Source: SVTX01 sp045660325 (GTDB lineage: Bacteria > Bacillota > Clostridia > Oscillospirales > CAG-272). Taken from it: a DNA stretch of 64,000 nucleotides. The DNA is taken from assembly GCA_045660325.1 (NCBI GenBank), contig JAZRDO010000005.1, positions 62,001 to 126,000 of the forward strand, written 5' to 3'. Both the position numbers and the translations under genes were made by a program. The notes under the pieces are model-generated. The model was not told the origin of the DNA, did no database searches, and saw only the letters and a list, made by a program, of their open reading frames with translations. This document shows positions 53,166-62,203 of the stretch, one piece after another (within the stretch, counting starts at the first letter, position 1; each line of letters opens with the position of its first letter).

Positions 53166-54881
53166 ATGGAAAAGTATCTTGAAAATTACTATCGCTGGTT
53201 AAACTCACAGAAGCTTTCCGAAGCAGAAAAGGCAGAGCTTGAAGCGATCAAGAATGATAATGACGAAATCAAGTTCCGTTTTTCTTCTTATCTTTCCTTT
53301 GGTACTGCAGGTCTTCGCGGCACAATGAAAACAGGTATGAACGCGATGAATGTCCATACCGTCGCACATGCTACACAAGGTCTTGCGGCGCTCATTACAG
53401 AATGCGGCAGACAAGCTGACGGCGTTGCTATAGCATACGACAGCAGAAATAATTCCCCCCTCTTTGCACAGGTTGCAGCAGAGGTTTTGGCGGCAGCAGG
53501 CATCAAGGCATATCTCTTTGACGCGCTTCGTCCCACGCCTGAGCTTTCCTTTGCTCTTAGACACCTCGGTTGTGTTGCGGGCATCAATATTACCGCATCT
53601 CACAACCCCAAGCAGTACAACGGATACAAGGCATACTGGGAGGACGGCGCTCAGCTTCCCCCCGAGCACGCGGATACAGTTTCTGCGGCAATCGCAAAGC
53701 TCGATATTTTCGACGACGTAAAGAGAGCCGATTTTGAAGCGGCTAAGGCTGAAGGACTTATAGTTATGATCGGAGAAGAGGTTGATAAGGCATATCTCTC
53801 CGAGGTTTTAGCTCAGCAGGTAAATCCCGATGCAGTTAAAAATGTTGCCGACGACCTTAGAATCGTTTACTCTCCCCTTCACGGCGCAGGACACAAGCTC
53901 GTTCCTGAAATTCTCAAGATGACGGGTCTTAAGCACCTTTACAAGGTTGAAGAGCAGTTTGAAATTAACGGTAACTTCCCCACGGTTGAAAAGCCCAATC
54001 CCGAATACAAGGAAGTATTCGCTCTCGGTATCAAAATCGCAGACGAGGTAGGTAGCGATCTTATCGTTGCAACCGACCCCGACGCTGACAGAGTTGGCGT
54101 TATGGCTAGAGCTAAGGACGGCACGTTCAAGACCATCTCGGGCAATCAGATGGGCGCTCTCCTTATTGACTATATCATTACTGCATACGAGGAAACAAAC
54201 ACAATGCCCGAAGAGCCCTTCGCGGTTAAGACTATCGTTTCCACCGAGCTTGTTTCAAGGATCTGTGCAGCGCATAACGTAAAGCTTTATAACGTACTTA
54301 CAGGCTTTAAGTTCATCGGCGAGGTTATCAAGAAGCACGAGCAGATGGGACACGGCAATTACATCTTTGGCTTTGAGGAATCCTACGGCTACCTCAAGGG
54401 TACTTATGCAAGAGACAAGGACGCAGTAGTTGCTTCAATGCTCATTTGCGAGATGACCGCATATTACAGAGCAAAGAATATGACTCTTATCGATGCTCTT
54501 GAAGGGCTTTACGAAAGATACGGTCTTTATAATGAGTCCAATATTGAGATCTACATGGAAGGTCTCGAAGGCCCCGCTAAGATGGCGGCTCTTATGGATT
54601 CTATGAGAACGAGCATCCCCGCAGAGCTTGGAGGATTTAAGGTTGTAACCTTCGGCGACTACAAGGCAGAGGAATTTACTGATATTGCAACGGGAGAAAA
54701 GACTCCTACGGGTCTTCCTAAGTCCAACGTGCTCTATTTCAAGCTTGAAAACAATGACGTTATTATCGTTCGTCCCTCAGGTACAGAGCCCAAGATTAAG
54801 TTCTATTTCTTGGCAAGTGGCGACGACAAGGCGCAGATTGAGGCAAAGATTGAAGGATATAAGAAATCTCTCGGCGTTTAA
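53166..54881 (+). CDS. pgcA: Phosphoglucomutase/phosphomannomutase-type phospho-sugar mutase
   Basis: The product is 571 residues. It has the alpha-D-phosphohexomutase motifs: the catalytic serine loop ITASHNPKQYNGYK, the metal loop DPDADR and the phosphate-binding RPSGTEPK near the C-terminus, plus GFEESYGYLKG. The length and these motifs match the Firmicute PgcA group that interconverts glucose-6- and glucose-1-phosphate. It supplies precursors for glycogen, lipoteichoic glycolipids or wall sugars. AAGGC precedes the ATG. Confidence 0.92.
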   Translation: MEKYLENYYRWLNSQKLSEAEKAELEAIKNDNDEIKFRFSSYLSFGTAGLRGTMKTGMNAMNVHTVAHATQGLAALITECGRQADGVAIAYDSRNNSPLFAQVAAEVLAAAGIKAYLFDALRPTPELSFALRHLGCVAGINITASHNPKQYNGYKAYWEDGAQLPPEHADTVSAAIAKLDIFDDVKRADFEAAKAEGLIVMIGEEVDKAYLSEVLAQQVNPDAVKNVADDLRIVYSPLHGAGHKLVPEILKMTGLKHLYKVEEQFEINGNFPTVEKPNPEYKEVFALGIKIADEVGSDLIVATDPDADRVGVMARAKDGTFKTISGNQMGALLIDYIITAYEETNTMPEEPFAVKTIVSTELVSRICAAHNVKLYNVLTGFKFIGEVIKKHEQMGHGNYIFGFEESYGYLKGTYARDKDAVVASMLICEMTAYYRAKNMTLIDALEGLYERYGLYNESNIEIYMEGLEGPAKMAALMDSMRTSIPAELGGFKVVTFGDYKAEEFTDIATGEKTPTGLPKSNVLYFKLENNDVIIVRPSGTEPKIKFYFLASGDDKAQIEAKIEGYKKSLGV

Positions 54882-54890
54882 TTAAAAAAT

Positions 54891-54920
54891 AAAGCGGAAT
54901 GCAATGCATTCCGCTTTTTT
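54891..54920. terminator. Bidirectional terminator between pgcA and typA
   Basis: A perfect stem AAAGCGGAATGC/GCATTCCGCTTT with a T-run on the plus strand and A/T-rich on the other. Confidence 0.9.
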
Positions 54921-54921
54921 A

Positions 54922-56763
54922 TTATGTGTTTTGAAGAGCTCTTCTCTTCTTCATCATTTCCTTCATACGAATCTCGGTATTGAGAATCTTCTTACGAAGT
55001 CTTATGGACTTAGGTGTTACCTCGATAAGCTCGTCATCTGTAATGAACTCGATTGCTTCTTCAAGGCTGAATACCACGGGAGGAGTAAGCAAAAGCTTTT
55101 CATCCGCGCCTGCGGAACGAATAGCTGTAAGATGCTTTTCCTTACAGGGATTTACTGCGATATCATCATTCTTGGGGTTTTCACCAACGATCATACCCTC
55201 GTATACAGGCGTCTGAGGACCAACGAAGAGGTTACCTCTCTCCTGTGTATTGTAAAGTCCGTATCTCGTTGTAACGCCGTTTTCAGACGCTACGAGCGCG
55301 CCTGTAAATCTCATTACAATTCCTCCACGGTAAGGCTGATAGCCGTCAAAGAGCGTATTAAGCACGCCCTCGCCGTGAGTTGCGGACATAAATTCACTTC
55401 TGTAACCAAAGAGGCAACGGGACGGAATGCTATACTCGATTCTCATACGGCTTCCAACGGGATTCATCTCGAGAAGATCGCCCTTTCTCTGTCCGAGCTT
55501 TTCAATTACGGGACCAACGTAATCGGAAGGAACGTCAAGCGTAACCTTTTCCATAGGCTCACACTCAACACCGTCAATTTCCTTCAAAATAACCTTCGGG
55601 TTGGAGCAAGTAAGCTCATAGCCCTCACGGCGCATATTTTCAATAAGTATGGAGAGATGCATCTCTCCTCTACCCGAAACTACGAATTCATCGGTCGTAT
55701 CACCGTCGCGAACGCGGAGAGAAACGTCACGGAGAAGCTCACGGTAAAGTCTTTCGCGAAGCTGACGGGAGGTAACGAACTTACCTTCCTTACCCGCCAA
55801 GGGGCTATCGTTAACCGAGAATGTCATCTCAACCGTAGGCTCGGTAACCTTAACGAATTCAAGGGGCTCGGGACGTGTTATGCTTGCAACAGTGTCGCCG
55901 ATAGAAATGTCGCCGGCTCCGGAGAAACAAACGATATCGCCTACCTTCGCGGTATCAACCGGAACACGAAGGAGACCGTCAATCTGATAGAGAGAAACGA
56001 TCTTGGTTCTTCTGGGCTTTTCGTCGGGACGGTGGAAGTTACATATAGCAACGTCCTGGTTTACCTTTATTGTACCGCGCTCAATTCTACCGATACCGAT
56101 TCTACCTACGTAGTCATTGTAGTCGATGGAGGAAACGAGAATCTGAAGCTCCTCGTCAGGATCTCCCTCGGGCGCAGGAATATAGTCAAGAATCTTTTCA
56201 AAGAGAGGAGTCAAATCCTTACCCTCTTCGTCGGGGGATTCGGATGCAGTACCTGCTCTTCCCGAGCAATAAAGCATGGGAGAATCAAGCTGCTCGTCAT
56301 TAGCACCGAGGTCAATGAGAAGCTCAAGAATCTCATCCTCAACCTCACCGAGTCTTGCATCGGGCTTGTCGATCTTGTTAAAGCAAACGATAACTCTGTG
56401 ATTAAGCTCAAGCGCGCGCTTCAAAACGAATCTTGTCTGAGGCATAGGACCTTCAGCCGCGTCAACAAGAAGAATAACACCGTTAACCATTTTGAGTACT
56501 CGTTCAACCTCACCACCGAAGTCGGCGTGGCCGGGAGTGTCAATAATATTGATCTTTACGTCCTTGTAATGAACTGCGGTGTTCTTTGCAAGGATAGTAA
56601 TACCTCTTTCCTTTTCAATGTCGCCAGAGTCCATAACGCGAGTAACCGTTTCCTGATTATCTCTGTAAATACCGCCCTGCTTAAGAAGTCCGTCAACAAG
56701 TGTCGTCTTACCATGGTCAACGTGAGCGATAATCGCAATATTTCTTAAATCTTCTCTTACCAT
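54922..56763 (-). CDS. typA: Ribosome-associated GTPase TypA/BipA
   Basis: The product is a 613-residue translational GTPase related to EF-G that aids 50S assembly and stress adaptation. G1 AHVDHGKTT (residues 13-21), G3 DTPGHADFGGEVER and G4 NKIDKPDAR are clear, and the BipA-specific C-terminal domain (MRFTGALVASENGVTTRYGLYNTQERG) is intact. GAGGT precedes the ATG. It starts 20 bases after smsB, so it is probably the last gene of smsC-smsB-typA. A 614-codon open frame on the opposite strand is a shadow. Confidence 0.96.
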   Translation of the reverse strand: MVREDLRNIAIIAHVDHGKTTLVDGLLKQGGIYRDNQETVTRVMDSGDIEKERGITILAKNTAVHYKDVKINIIDTPGHADFGGEVERVLKMVNGVILLVDAAEGPMPQTRFVLKRALELNHRVIVCFNKIDKPDARLGEVEDEILELLIDLGANDEQLDSPMLYCSGRAGTASESPDEEGKDLTPLFEKILDYIPAPEGDPDEELQILVSSIDYNDYVGRIGIGRIERGTIKVNQDVAICNFHRPDEKPRRTKIVSLYQIDGLLRVPVDTAKVGDIVCFSGAGDISIGDTVASITRPEPLEFVKVTEPTVEMTFSVNDSPLAGKEGKFVTSRQLRERLYRELLRDVSLRVRDGDTTDEFVVSGRGEMHLSILIENMRREGYELTCSNPKVILKEIDGVECEPMEKVTLDVPSDYVGPVIEKLGQRKGDLLEMNPVGSRMRIEYSIPSRCLFGYRSEFMSATHGEGVLNTLFDGYQPYRGGIVMRFTGALVASENGVTTRYGLYNTQERGNLFVGPQTPVYEGMIVGENPKNDDIAVNPCKEKHLTAIRSAGADEKLLLTPPVVFSLEEAIEFITDDELIEVTPKSIRLRKKILNTEIRMKEMMKKRRALQNT

Positions 56764-56783
56764 TAATCTACCTCAAAAGTCTA

Positions 56784-57716
56784 TCACTTTAAAAATCCGT
56801 TTATAATCTCTTCCTCAGCCTCTTTCTCGTCAAGTCCGAGAGTCATAAGCTTAATGAGCTGCTCGCCCGCTATCTTACCGATTGCCGCCTCGTGAATAAG
56901 AGACGCGTCAATATGATTTGCGGTAATTTCGGGAACTGCTTGAACGGATGCATTATCCATTATGATCGCATCACACTCGGTGTGTCCCGAGCAAGCGTTA
57001 TTTCCTCTTATATTGGAGAGGAAAAGCTGCTTGGAATTGTCCTTTGCAACCGAACGGGAAACTACGTGTGCGCCACAGTTTTCGCCGTCAAGGTCAAGCA
57101 CAAACTCTGTTCTCGCATACTGCTCGCCGTGTGTCATGATCTTTTCGTGTACAACGAGGGTTGCATTCTTTGCAAGCTTAGCTTCAGTCTTTCTGTCCGT
57201 AGAATCAACACCCTTGATCTGTGTCGTTTCCATTTCCATATAAGCACCCTCTTCGAGAACTACAACGGATGTGGGATTCATAAGATTCTTACCGTTTCCG
57301 TCGCCCTCGCCGTAATGCTTTTCAACGTACTTTACCTTTGCATTCTTTCCAACGTAGAAGCTGTGAATACCGCTGTGCTCACTGTCCTGCACGCCGCAAT
57401 TGTGAATACCGCAGCCCGCGATAATAAGCACGTCAGCACCCTCTTCAATGTGAAAATCATTATATACGAGCTCGCGGATACCTGTTTCCGCCAAAATTAC
57501 GGGGATATGCACGCTCTCTCTTTTAGCACCCGCCTTGATATAAATATCAATACCGGGCTTGTCTTCCTTCTTTTCAATGATGATGTTCTCGGAGGAGTTC
57601 TTGCCGAACATCTCGCCGTCAACACGGAGGGAGTAAGCGCCCTCGGGAATCTCGTGGAGGTCGGCAACCTGACGGAGCATCTCAAGTTTTATTTTGTCAA
57701 GCTTTTTTTCTGCCAT
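56784..57716 (-). CDS. smsB: SufB/SufD-like scaffold of a minimal SUF system
   Basis: The product is 310 residues, a right-handed beta-helix SufBD-core protein (HNCGVQDSEHSGIHSFYVGKNAKVKYVEKHY and SGHTECDAIIMDNASVQAVPEITAN). The family builds iron-sulfur clusters with the SufC ATPase. The protein is much shorter than SufB of aerobes (about 480) and is paired only with a SufC-like gene, with no sufS, sufU or sufD next to it. This is the layout of the ancestral minimal SUF (SMS) system of archaea and anaerobic bacteria. Candidate catalytic residues are C and H in AGCGIHNCG. AGAGG precedes the ATG. Confidence 0.88.
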   Translation of the reverse strand: MAEKKLDKIKLEMLRQVADLHEIPEGAYSLRVDGEMFGKNSSENIIIEKKEDKPGIDIYIKAGAKRESVHIPVILAETGIRELVYNDFHIEEGADVLIIAGCGIHNCGVQDSEHSGIHSFYVGKNAKVKYVEKHYGEGDGNGKNLMNPTSVVVLEEGAYMEMETTQIKGVDSTDRKTEAKLAKNATLVVHEKIMTHGEQYARTEFVLDLDGENCGAHVVSRSVAKDNSKQLFLSNIRGNNACSGHTECDAIIMDNASVQAVPEITANHIDASLIHEAAIGKIAGEQLIKLMTLGLDEKEAEEEIINGFLK

Positions 57717-57735
57717 TATATATTCCTCTTAAAAA

Positions 57736-58461
57736 TCAATTTTCCTGTGTAAATCTGCAACCCGACTGAACTCTGAAAAGCTCGGGATAAATATCCTTCT
57801 TATCGCCGTATGCAGCAACCTTACCGTTTGCAATAACTACGATCTTATCCGCGATATCAAGAATTCTTTCCTGATGCGAGATAATAAGAATGTTTCCCTT
57901 TGTCTTTTCGTGCATCTTTTCAAATACCTGTATAAGGTTGTTAAAGCTCCAAAGGTCAATTCCTGCCTCAGGCTCGTCAAATACGGAGAACTTTGTTCCG
58001 CGCGCATTGATCATTGCGATCTCAATTCTCTTAAGCTCGCCGCCTGAAAGTGAGCCGTTCACTTCTCTGTTGATATATTCCTTTGCGCAAAGACCAACCT
58101 CGGAGAGATAAGAACAAGCCTCTCCAATCGAGATCTTCTTGCCTGCTGCCAAAGAAATAAGGTCCTTAACACTGATTCCCTTGAACTTTACAGGCTGCTG
58201 GAATGCATAGCTGATGCCTGCTCTGGATCTCTCTGTGATGTTCATATTTGTAATATCAACACCATCAAGCAAGATCTGTCCTTCGTCGGGAGTAATTATA
58301 CCTGCAATAAGCTTTGCAAGTGTGGATTTACCCGAGCCGTTAGGACCTGTAATAGCCACAAATCTTTCGTTTATAGTAAGATTTATATTATCAAGTATTT
58401 TCGTTGTCTTACCGCTTACCTCATCAGTAACCGAGTACGACAAATTCTTTATTTCAAGCAT
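57736..58461 (-). CDS. smsC: SufC-like ABC ATPase of a minimal SUF system
   Basis: The product is 241 residues, a cytoplasmic ABC ATPase that powers cluster assembly on its SufB-like partner. Walker A is GPNGSGKST, the signature is GSLSGGELKRIEIAM and Walker B is FSVFDEPEAGIDLWS, the last typical of SufC. The H-loop is ISHQE. AAAGGATATT precedes the ATG. It is the first gene of smsC-smsB-typA. Confidence 0.9.
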   Translation of the reverse strand: MLEIKNLSYSVTDEVSGKTTKILDNINLTINERFVAITGPNGSGKSTLAKLIAGIITPDEGQILLDGVDITNMNITERSRAGISYAFQQPVKFKGISVKDLISLAAGKKISIGEACSYLSEVGLCAKEYINREVNGSLSGGELKRIEIAMINARGTKFSVFDEPEAGIDLWSFNNLIQVFEKMHEKTKGNILIISHQERILDIADKIVVIANGKVAAYGDKKDIYPELFRVQSGCRFTQEN

Positions 58462-58533
58462 TTTTTAATATCCTTTCTTAGTGTGAATATTATACATATA
58501 TATTAAAGTATAGAAATTTACCCATTTCATTAT

Positions 58534-58562
58534 ATTTTATCATATTTTTTGTCATTTTACAA
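58534..58562 (-). promoter_or_regulatory. Possible promoter of smsC-smsB-typA
   Basis: TTGTAA and TAAAAT on the minus strand with a 17-base spacer about 70 bases upstream. A TATAAT nearer the gene lacks a good -35. Confidence 0.42.
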
Positions 58563-58595
58563 TAGTATTTTTCAACTTTTTTAGAAAATAAACAA

Positions 58596-58634
58596 AATCA
58601 AAAAGAGCTTTGAAAATCAAAGCTCTTTTAAAAA
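58596..58634 (-). terminator. Terminator of trxB
   Basis: A perfect stem AAAAGAGCTTTGA/TCAAAGCTCTTTT with a 3-base loop; on the minus strand it is followed by TTGATTTTG. Confidence 0.85.
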
Positions 58635-59540
58635 TCAATTATCAAGGTATCTTATAGCCGCAAGTGCCGCAATCGCGCCGTCACTGCAAGCAGTGCTGAT
58701 CTGTCGAATTGCCTTTGTTCTGCAGTCTCCCGCTACGAAAAGGCCTGCTGTCTTTGTGAGACAAGCCTCGTCAGATACGATATATCCGCGCTCATTTATA
58801 TCAGTTACGTCAGCAAAAATATCATTTTCGGGCACCTGACCAATTGCTATAAACATACCGTCAATGTCAAGTCTCGTCTTATCCCCTGTCTTCTCGTTCT
58901 TAAGGATTATTGCATCAAGCTCCTCACTGCCTATAAGCGCTTCAACGACCGTACCGTAAATAATCTCTACGTTCGCCTTATTCTTAAGAATATTAGCAAG
59001 CTTCTCCTCGCCTGTCAAGAAATCAAGGTTCTGTACAATATAAAGCTTCTCACAGGTGTCCGCGAGCATAACCGCTTCAACGAGCGCCGAGTTGCCGCCA
59101 CCGATAACAGCCACGGTTTTTCCCGCATAGAATGCGCCGTCACAAACCGCGCAGAATGAAATGCCGTTACCGATAAACTCTTCCTCACGGTCAAGACCGA
59201 GCTGACGGTGCTTTGAGCCCGTAGCAATTATAACGCTTCTAGCGATATAATCGCCGTCCTCGCAGGATACGGAGAACACACCGTTATTATCAACGATACC
59301 CGTAACCTCAGTCATTTCGATCTCAGCGCCGAGAGAAATCGCCTGCTCAACAAGCTTTTCTGCAAGCTCGTTACCGCTTATCTGATTAAAGCCGGGATAA
59401 TTTTCAATTTTAGGCGAATATGTGATCTGTCCGCCAAAAGTACCGCGCTCAAGAATCAAAACCTTCTTGTCCGCGCGTCTCGCATATATTGCGGCGGTAA
59501 GTCCAGCAGGACCCGCGCCTACAATTATAATATCATACAT
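58635..59540 (-). CDS. trxB: Thioredoxin reductase
   Basis: The product is 301 residues with FAD-binding GAGPAGLTAA (residues 8-17), the redox-active pair C130-A-V-C133 in ISFCAVCDG, the NAD(P)H-binding GGGNSALVEA and the closing FAD motif GLFVAGDCRTK. It reduces thioredoxin-like partners with NAD(P)H. GGAG precedes the ATG. It lies 57 bases downstream of the thioredoxin-fused nrdD gene on the same strand with a hairpin between, which suggests that it supplies electrons to that reductase. Confidence 0.94.
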   Translation of the reverse strand: MYDIIIVGAGPAGLTAAIYARRADKKVLILERGTFGGQITYSPKIENYPGFNQISGNELAEKLVEQAISLGAEIEMTEVTGIVDNNGVFSVSCEDGDYIARSVIIATGSKHRQLGLDREEEFIGNGISFCAVCDGAFYAGKTVAVIGGGNSALVEAVMLADTCEKLYIVQNLDFLTGEEKLANILKNKANVEIIYGTVVEALIGSEELDAIILKNEKTGDKTRLDIDGMFIAIGQVPENDIFADVTDINERGYIVSDEACLTKTAGLFVAGDCRTKAIRQISTACSDGAIAALAAIRYLDN

Positions 59541-59561
59541 ATCTATACTCCAATTCTAATC

Positions 59562-59585
59562 AAACCGCCGTTTTCACGGCGGTTT
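59562..59585 (-). terminator. Hairpin between nrdD and trxB (attenuating terminator)
   Basis: A perfect 9-base-pair stem AAACCGCCG/CGGCGGTTT with a 6-base loop. It has only a short T-tract (TTTGATT) on the minus strand, so partial read-through into trxB is likely. Confidence 0.7.
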
Positions 59586-59597
59586 AACTTAGTTTAA

Positions 59598-62012
59598 TTA
59601 TTCTTTGACAGTATCAATGTACTTCTTGATGTTAGAAAGGTTTACTGCCTTTGCAACCTCAACGCCATTTTCTGCAACAACGAGTGTGGGTGCCTGCTTG
59701 ATTCCGTACTTCTGTACAAGATCAACTCTCTCATCTGCATATACCTTTACAAAAGGAATACCTGCCTTTTCAAGGAATACAGCCGCCATCTTACAGTTGG
59801 GACAAGTCTTTGTAGCAAAGAGCATGATCTCTGTGCTTGCCGCCTCACAAGCGCATTCATTGTTTTCAACCTCGGGAACGGAGAGCGCGATAGTTCTTAC
59901 GCCATCGGAGCCGATATTGATCTCGGGATGAAGCTCTGTAGAACGCTGAATATTATATGTGCGTCTATCCTTGAATTCCTGGCTCTTACCGTCGTTCCAA
60001 GCCTGAACGGGACGGTAGTAGCCTGTAATACGGCTGTAAACCTCAGTTTTCTTGCCGCATACGGGACACTTATATTCCTCACCTGCGATATAGCCGTGAT
60101 CTGTACATACGCTATACGTAGGAGACATTGTGTAATAAGGAAGCTTGTAGTTTTCGGCGATCTTGCGAACAAGGTTAGCCGCAGCCTGCCAGGAAGGAAG
60201 CTTTTCACCGAGGAACGCATGGAATACTGTACCCGATGTGTAAAGTGTCTGAAGCTCGTCATGAATGTCGAGAGCCGCGAAGATATCCACTGTGAAGCTT
60301 ACGGGTAAGTGAGAAGAGTTAGTATAGTAAGGAGCATTAGACTTTTCGGAAGCTGTGATAATATCAGGGTACTTCTTCAAGTCGTGCTTTGCAAAACGGA
60401 AGGATGTGGATTCTGCGGGAGTTGCCTCGAGGTTGTAAAGGTCTCCGTACATTTCCTGATAATCGGAGAGACGGTCTCTCATGTGATTGAGAACTTCCTT
60501 AGCAAATTCCTGAGTTTCCTTGTGTGTAAGGTCTGCACGGAGCCACTTAGCATTAAGGCCTACCTCGTTCATACCAACAAGACCGATTGTGGAGAAGTGG
60601 TTATTGAACGTGCCGAGGTATCACTTTGTATAGGGGTAAAGACCGCTATCGAGAAGCTTTGTGATAACTGTTCTCTTTGTCATAAGCGAACGAGCCGCAA
60701 TATCCATAAGCTTATCAAGTCTCTTATAGAAGTCTTCGGGAGATTCAGCGAGATATGCAATTCTGGGAAGGTTGATTGTTACAACGCCTACAGAACCTGT
60801 GGATTCACCGGAACCGAAGAAGCCACCGGACTTCTTACGAAGCTCACGAAGGTCAAGACGGAGACGGCAGCACATAGAACGTACGTCGGAGGGCTCCATA
60901 TCCGAGTTGATGTAGTTGGAGAAGTAAGGTGTACCGTACTTTGCTGTCATTTCAAAGAGGAGCTTGTTGTTCTCTGTTTCGGACCAGTCAAAGTCGCGAG
61001 TAATTGAGTACGTAGGAATAGGATACTGGAAGCCACGGCCGTTAGCGTCGCCCTCAATCATGATCTCGATAAACGCCTTGTTTACCATGTCCATTTCAGC
61101 CTTACAATCCTTGTACTTGAAATCTGTTTCCTTGCCGGCAACGATACAGTTGAGCTCAGCGAGGTCGTTAGGAACTGTCCAGTCAAGTGTAATATTTGTA
61201 AAGGGAGACTGTGTGCCCCAGCGAGAAGGTGTATTTACACCGTAAATGAAGGACTGGATGCACTGCTTAACTTCCTTGTAAGAGAGGTTGTCTGCCTTAA
61301 CGAAGGGAGCGAGGTATGTGTCAAAGGAGGAGAATGCCTGCGCGCCTGCCCACTCGTTCTGCATGATACCAAGGAAGTTAACCATCTGGTTACAAAGTGT
61401 GGAGAGGTGTGCCGCGGGAGCAGAAGTGATCTTACCTGTTACACCGCCAAGCCCCTCCTGAATAAGCTGCTTCAATGACCAACCTGCACAGTAGCCTGTA
61501 AGCATAGAAAGGTCGTGAATATGAATATCTGTATTTCTATGGGCATCTGCAACCTCATCATCATAAACCTCGGAGAGCCAGTAGTTAGCTGTAACCGCGC
61601 CCGAGTTGGAAAGGATAAGACCGCCTACGGAATAAGTAACTGTGGAGTTTTCCTTTACTCTCCAGTCAAGCTCCTTGAGGTAACCGTCAACGATCTGCTT
61701 GTAGTCAACAGCAGTCGCGTTGTAGTTACGAAGCTTTTCTCTCTGACGGCGATAAAGGATAAATGCCTTTGCTACGTCCGCATAGCCTGCCTGAATAAGA
61801 ACTGCCTCTACGCTATCCTGAATGTCTTCTACCTCTATAAGATTATCCTTTATCTTAGGCTCAAAGTCAGCTGTTACCTTGAGTGCCAAAAGGTCAATAA
61901 TACTGTCATTATACTGTTTGTTCTGCGCATCAAACGCGAGCTTGATGGCGTTGGAAATCTTGCCGATTTCAAAGTCAATTACTTTACCGGTTCTCTTTTT
62001 TACCTTGTACAT
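59598..62012 (-). CDS. nrdD: Anaerobic (class III) ribonucleotide reductase fused to thioredoxin, with in-frame UGA
   Basis: One frame of 804 codons, broken only by UGA at codon 464. From the N-terminus: an ATP-cone (MYKVKKRTGKVIDFEIG), the glycyl-radical barrel with the thiyl-radical cysteine in MCCRLRLD (C381/C382), the UGA in LYPYTK-UGA-YLGTFNNHFSTIGLVGMNE, a zinc site (VCTDHG and KCPVCG), the glycyl radical G664 in YSRITGYYRPV, and a fused thioredoxin-like domain with C737-P-N-C740 and a cis-Pro APTLVV. The enzyme makes dNTPs from NTPs without oxygen and needs NrdG for its radical. The fused redoxin and adjacent trxB point to redoxin rather than formate as reductant. Sequence on both sides of the UGA matches the family without loss. 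The UGA could be selenocysteine, another form of readthrough, a nonsense mutation or a base error. AAAGGAGAG precedes the ATG. Confidence 0.9.
60561..60623 (-). other. Candidate recoding element after the nrdD UGA
   Basis: The RNA after the UGA can form UACCUC with GAGGUA as an outer stem, GUUC/GAAC inside it, and an apical CCACAA-UCGGUC-UUGUUGG hairpin with one bulged U and GGU in the loop. The GGU is 36 bases after the UGA, at the far edge of the bacterial SECIS range. Because the hairpin lies in codons for the conserved STIGLVG, it could be chance. Confidence 0.3.
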
Positions 62013-62121
62013 TTTGCTCTCCTTTTCGTTATTTTATACTTAAATTTTTCTCATTAGACAAAGATAAGTATACGACATTAAAAAATGCAGTACACTCATC
62101 CACCGAAAGAACGGTAGAATT

Positions 62122-62150
62122 AGTATACTACATTTAGTATTTTTTGTCAA
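62122..62150 (-). promoter_or_regulatory. Promoter of nrdD
   Basis: TTGACA and TATACT on the minus strand with a 17-base spacer about 110 bases before nrdD, in the gap after nrdG. Confidence 0.82.
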
Positions 62151-62171
62151 TATATTTATACTAGATATTGT
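62127..62171. promoter_or_regulatory. Pair of NrdR-like boxes over the nrdD promoter
   Basis: ACTACATTTAGT (62127-62138) abuts and overlaps the -10, and ACTAGATATTGT (62160-62171) lies upstream of the -35. Both resemble the ACTATATxTAGT palindrome bound by NrdR. Their centres are 33 bases apart, near the usual three helical turns. NrdR represses RNR genes when dATP is plentiful. Confidence 0.68.
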
Positions 62172-62203
62172 AACAAAAAGTGAAAATCGGCACAATATAT
62201 AGT

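Noticed and set aside
54904..56748. 614-codon open frame on the plus strand opposite typA
   Set aside because: It is an exact antisense shadow of a well-conserved GTPase gene, with no ribosome site, no recognisable motif and a composition typical of reverse-frame reading.
59598..60572. Separate downstream protein starting at the methionine after the UGA
   Set aside because: The 16 codons between the UGA and that ATG encode conserved NrdD sequence (YLGTFNNHFSTIGLVG) in the same frame, and no ribosome site precedes the ATG.
59598..62012. Genetic code with UGA reassigned
   Set aside because: UGA ends many clearly intact genes here (trmL, leuD, the M3 peptidase, the S1-domain gene), so it is a normal stop in this genome.
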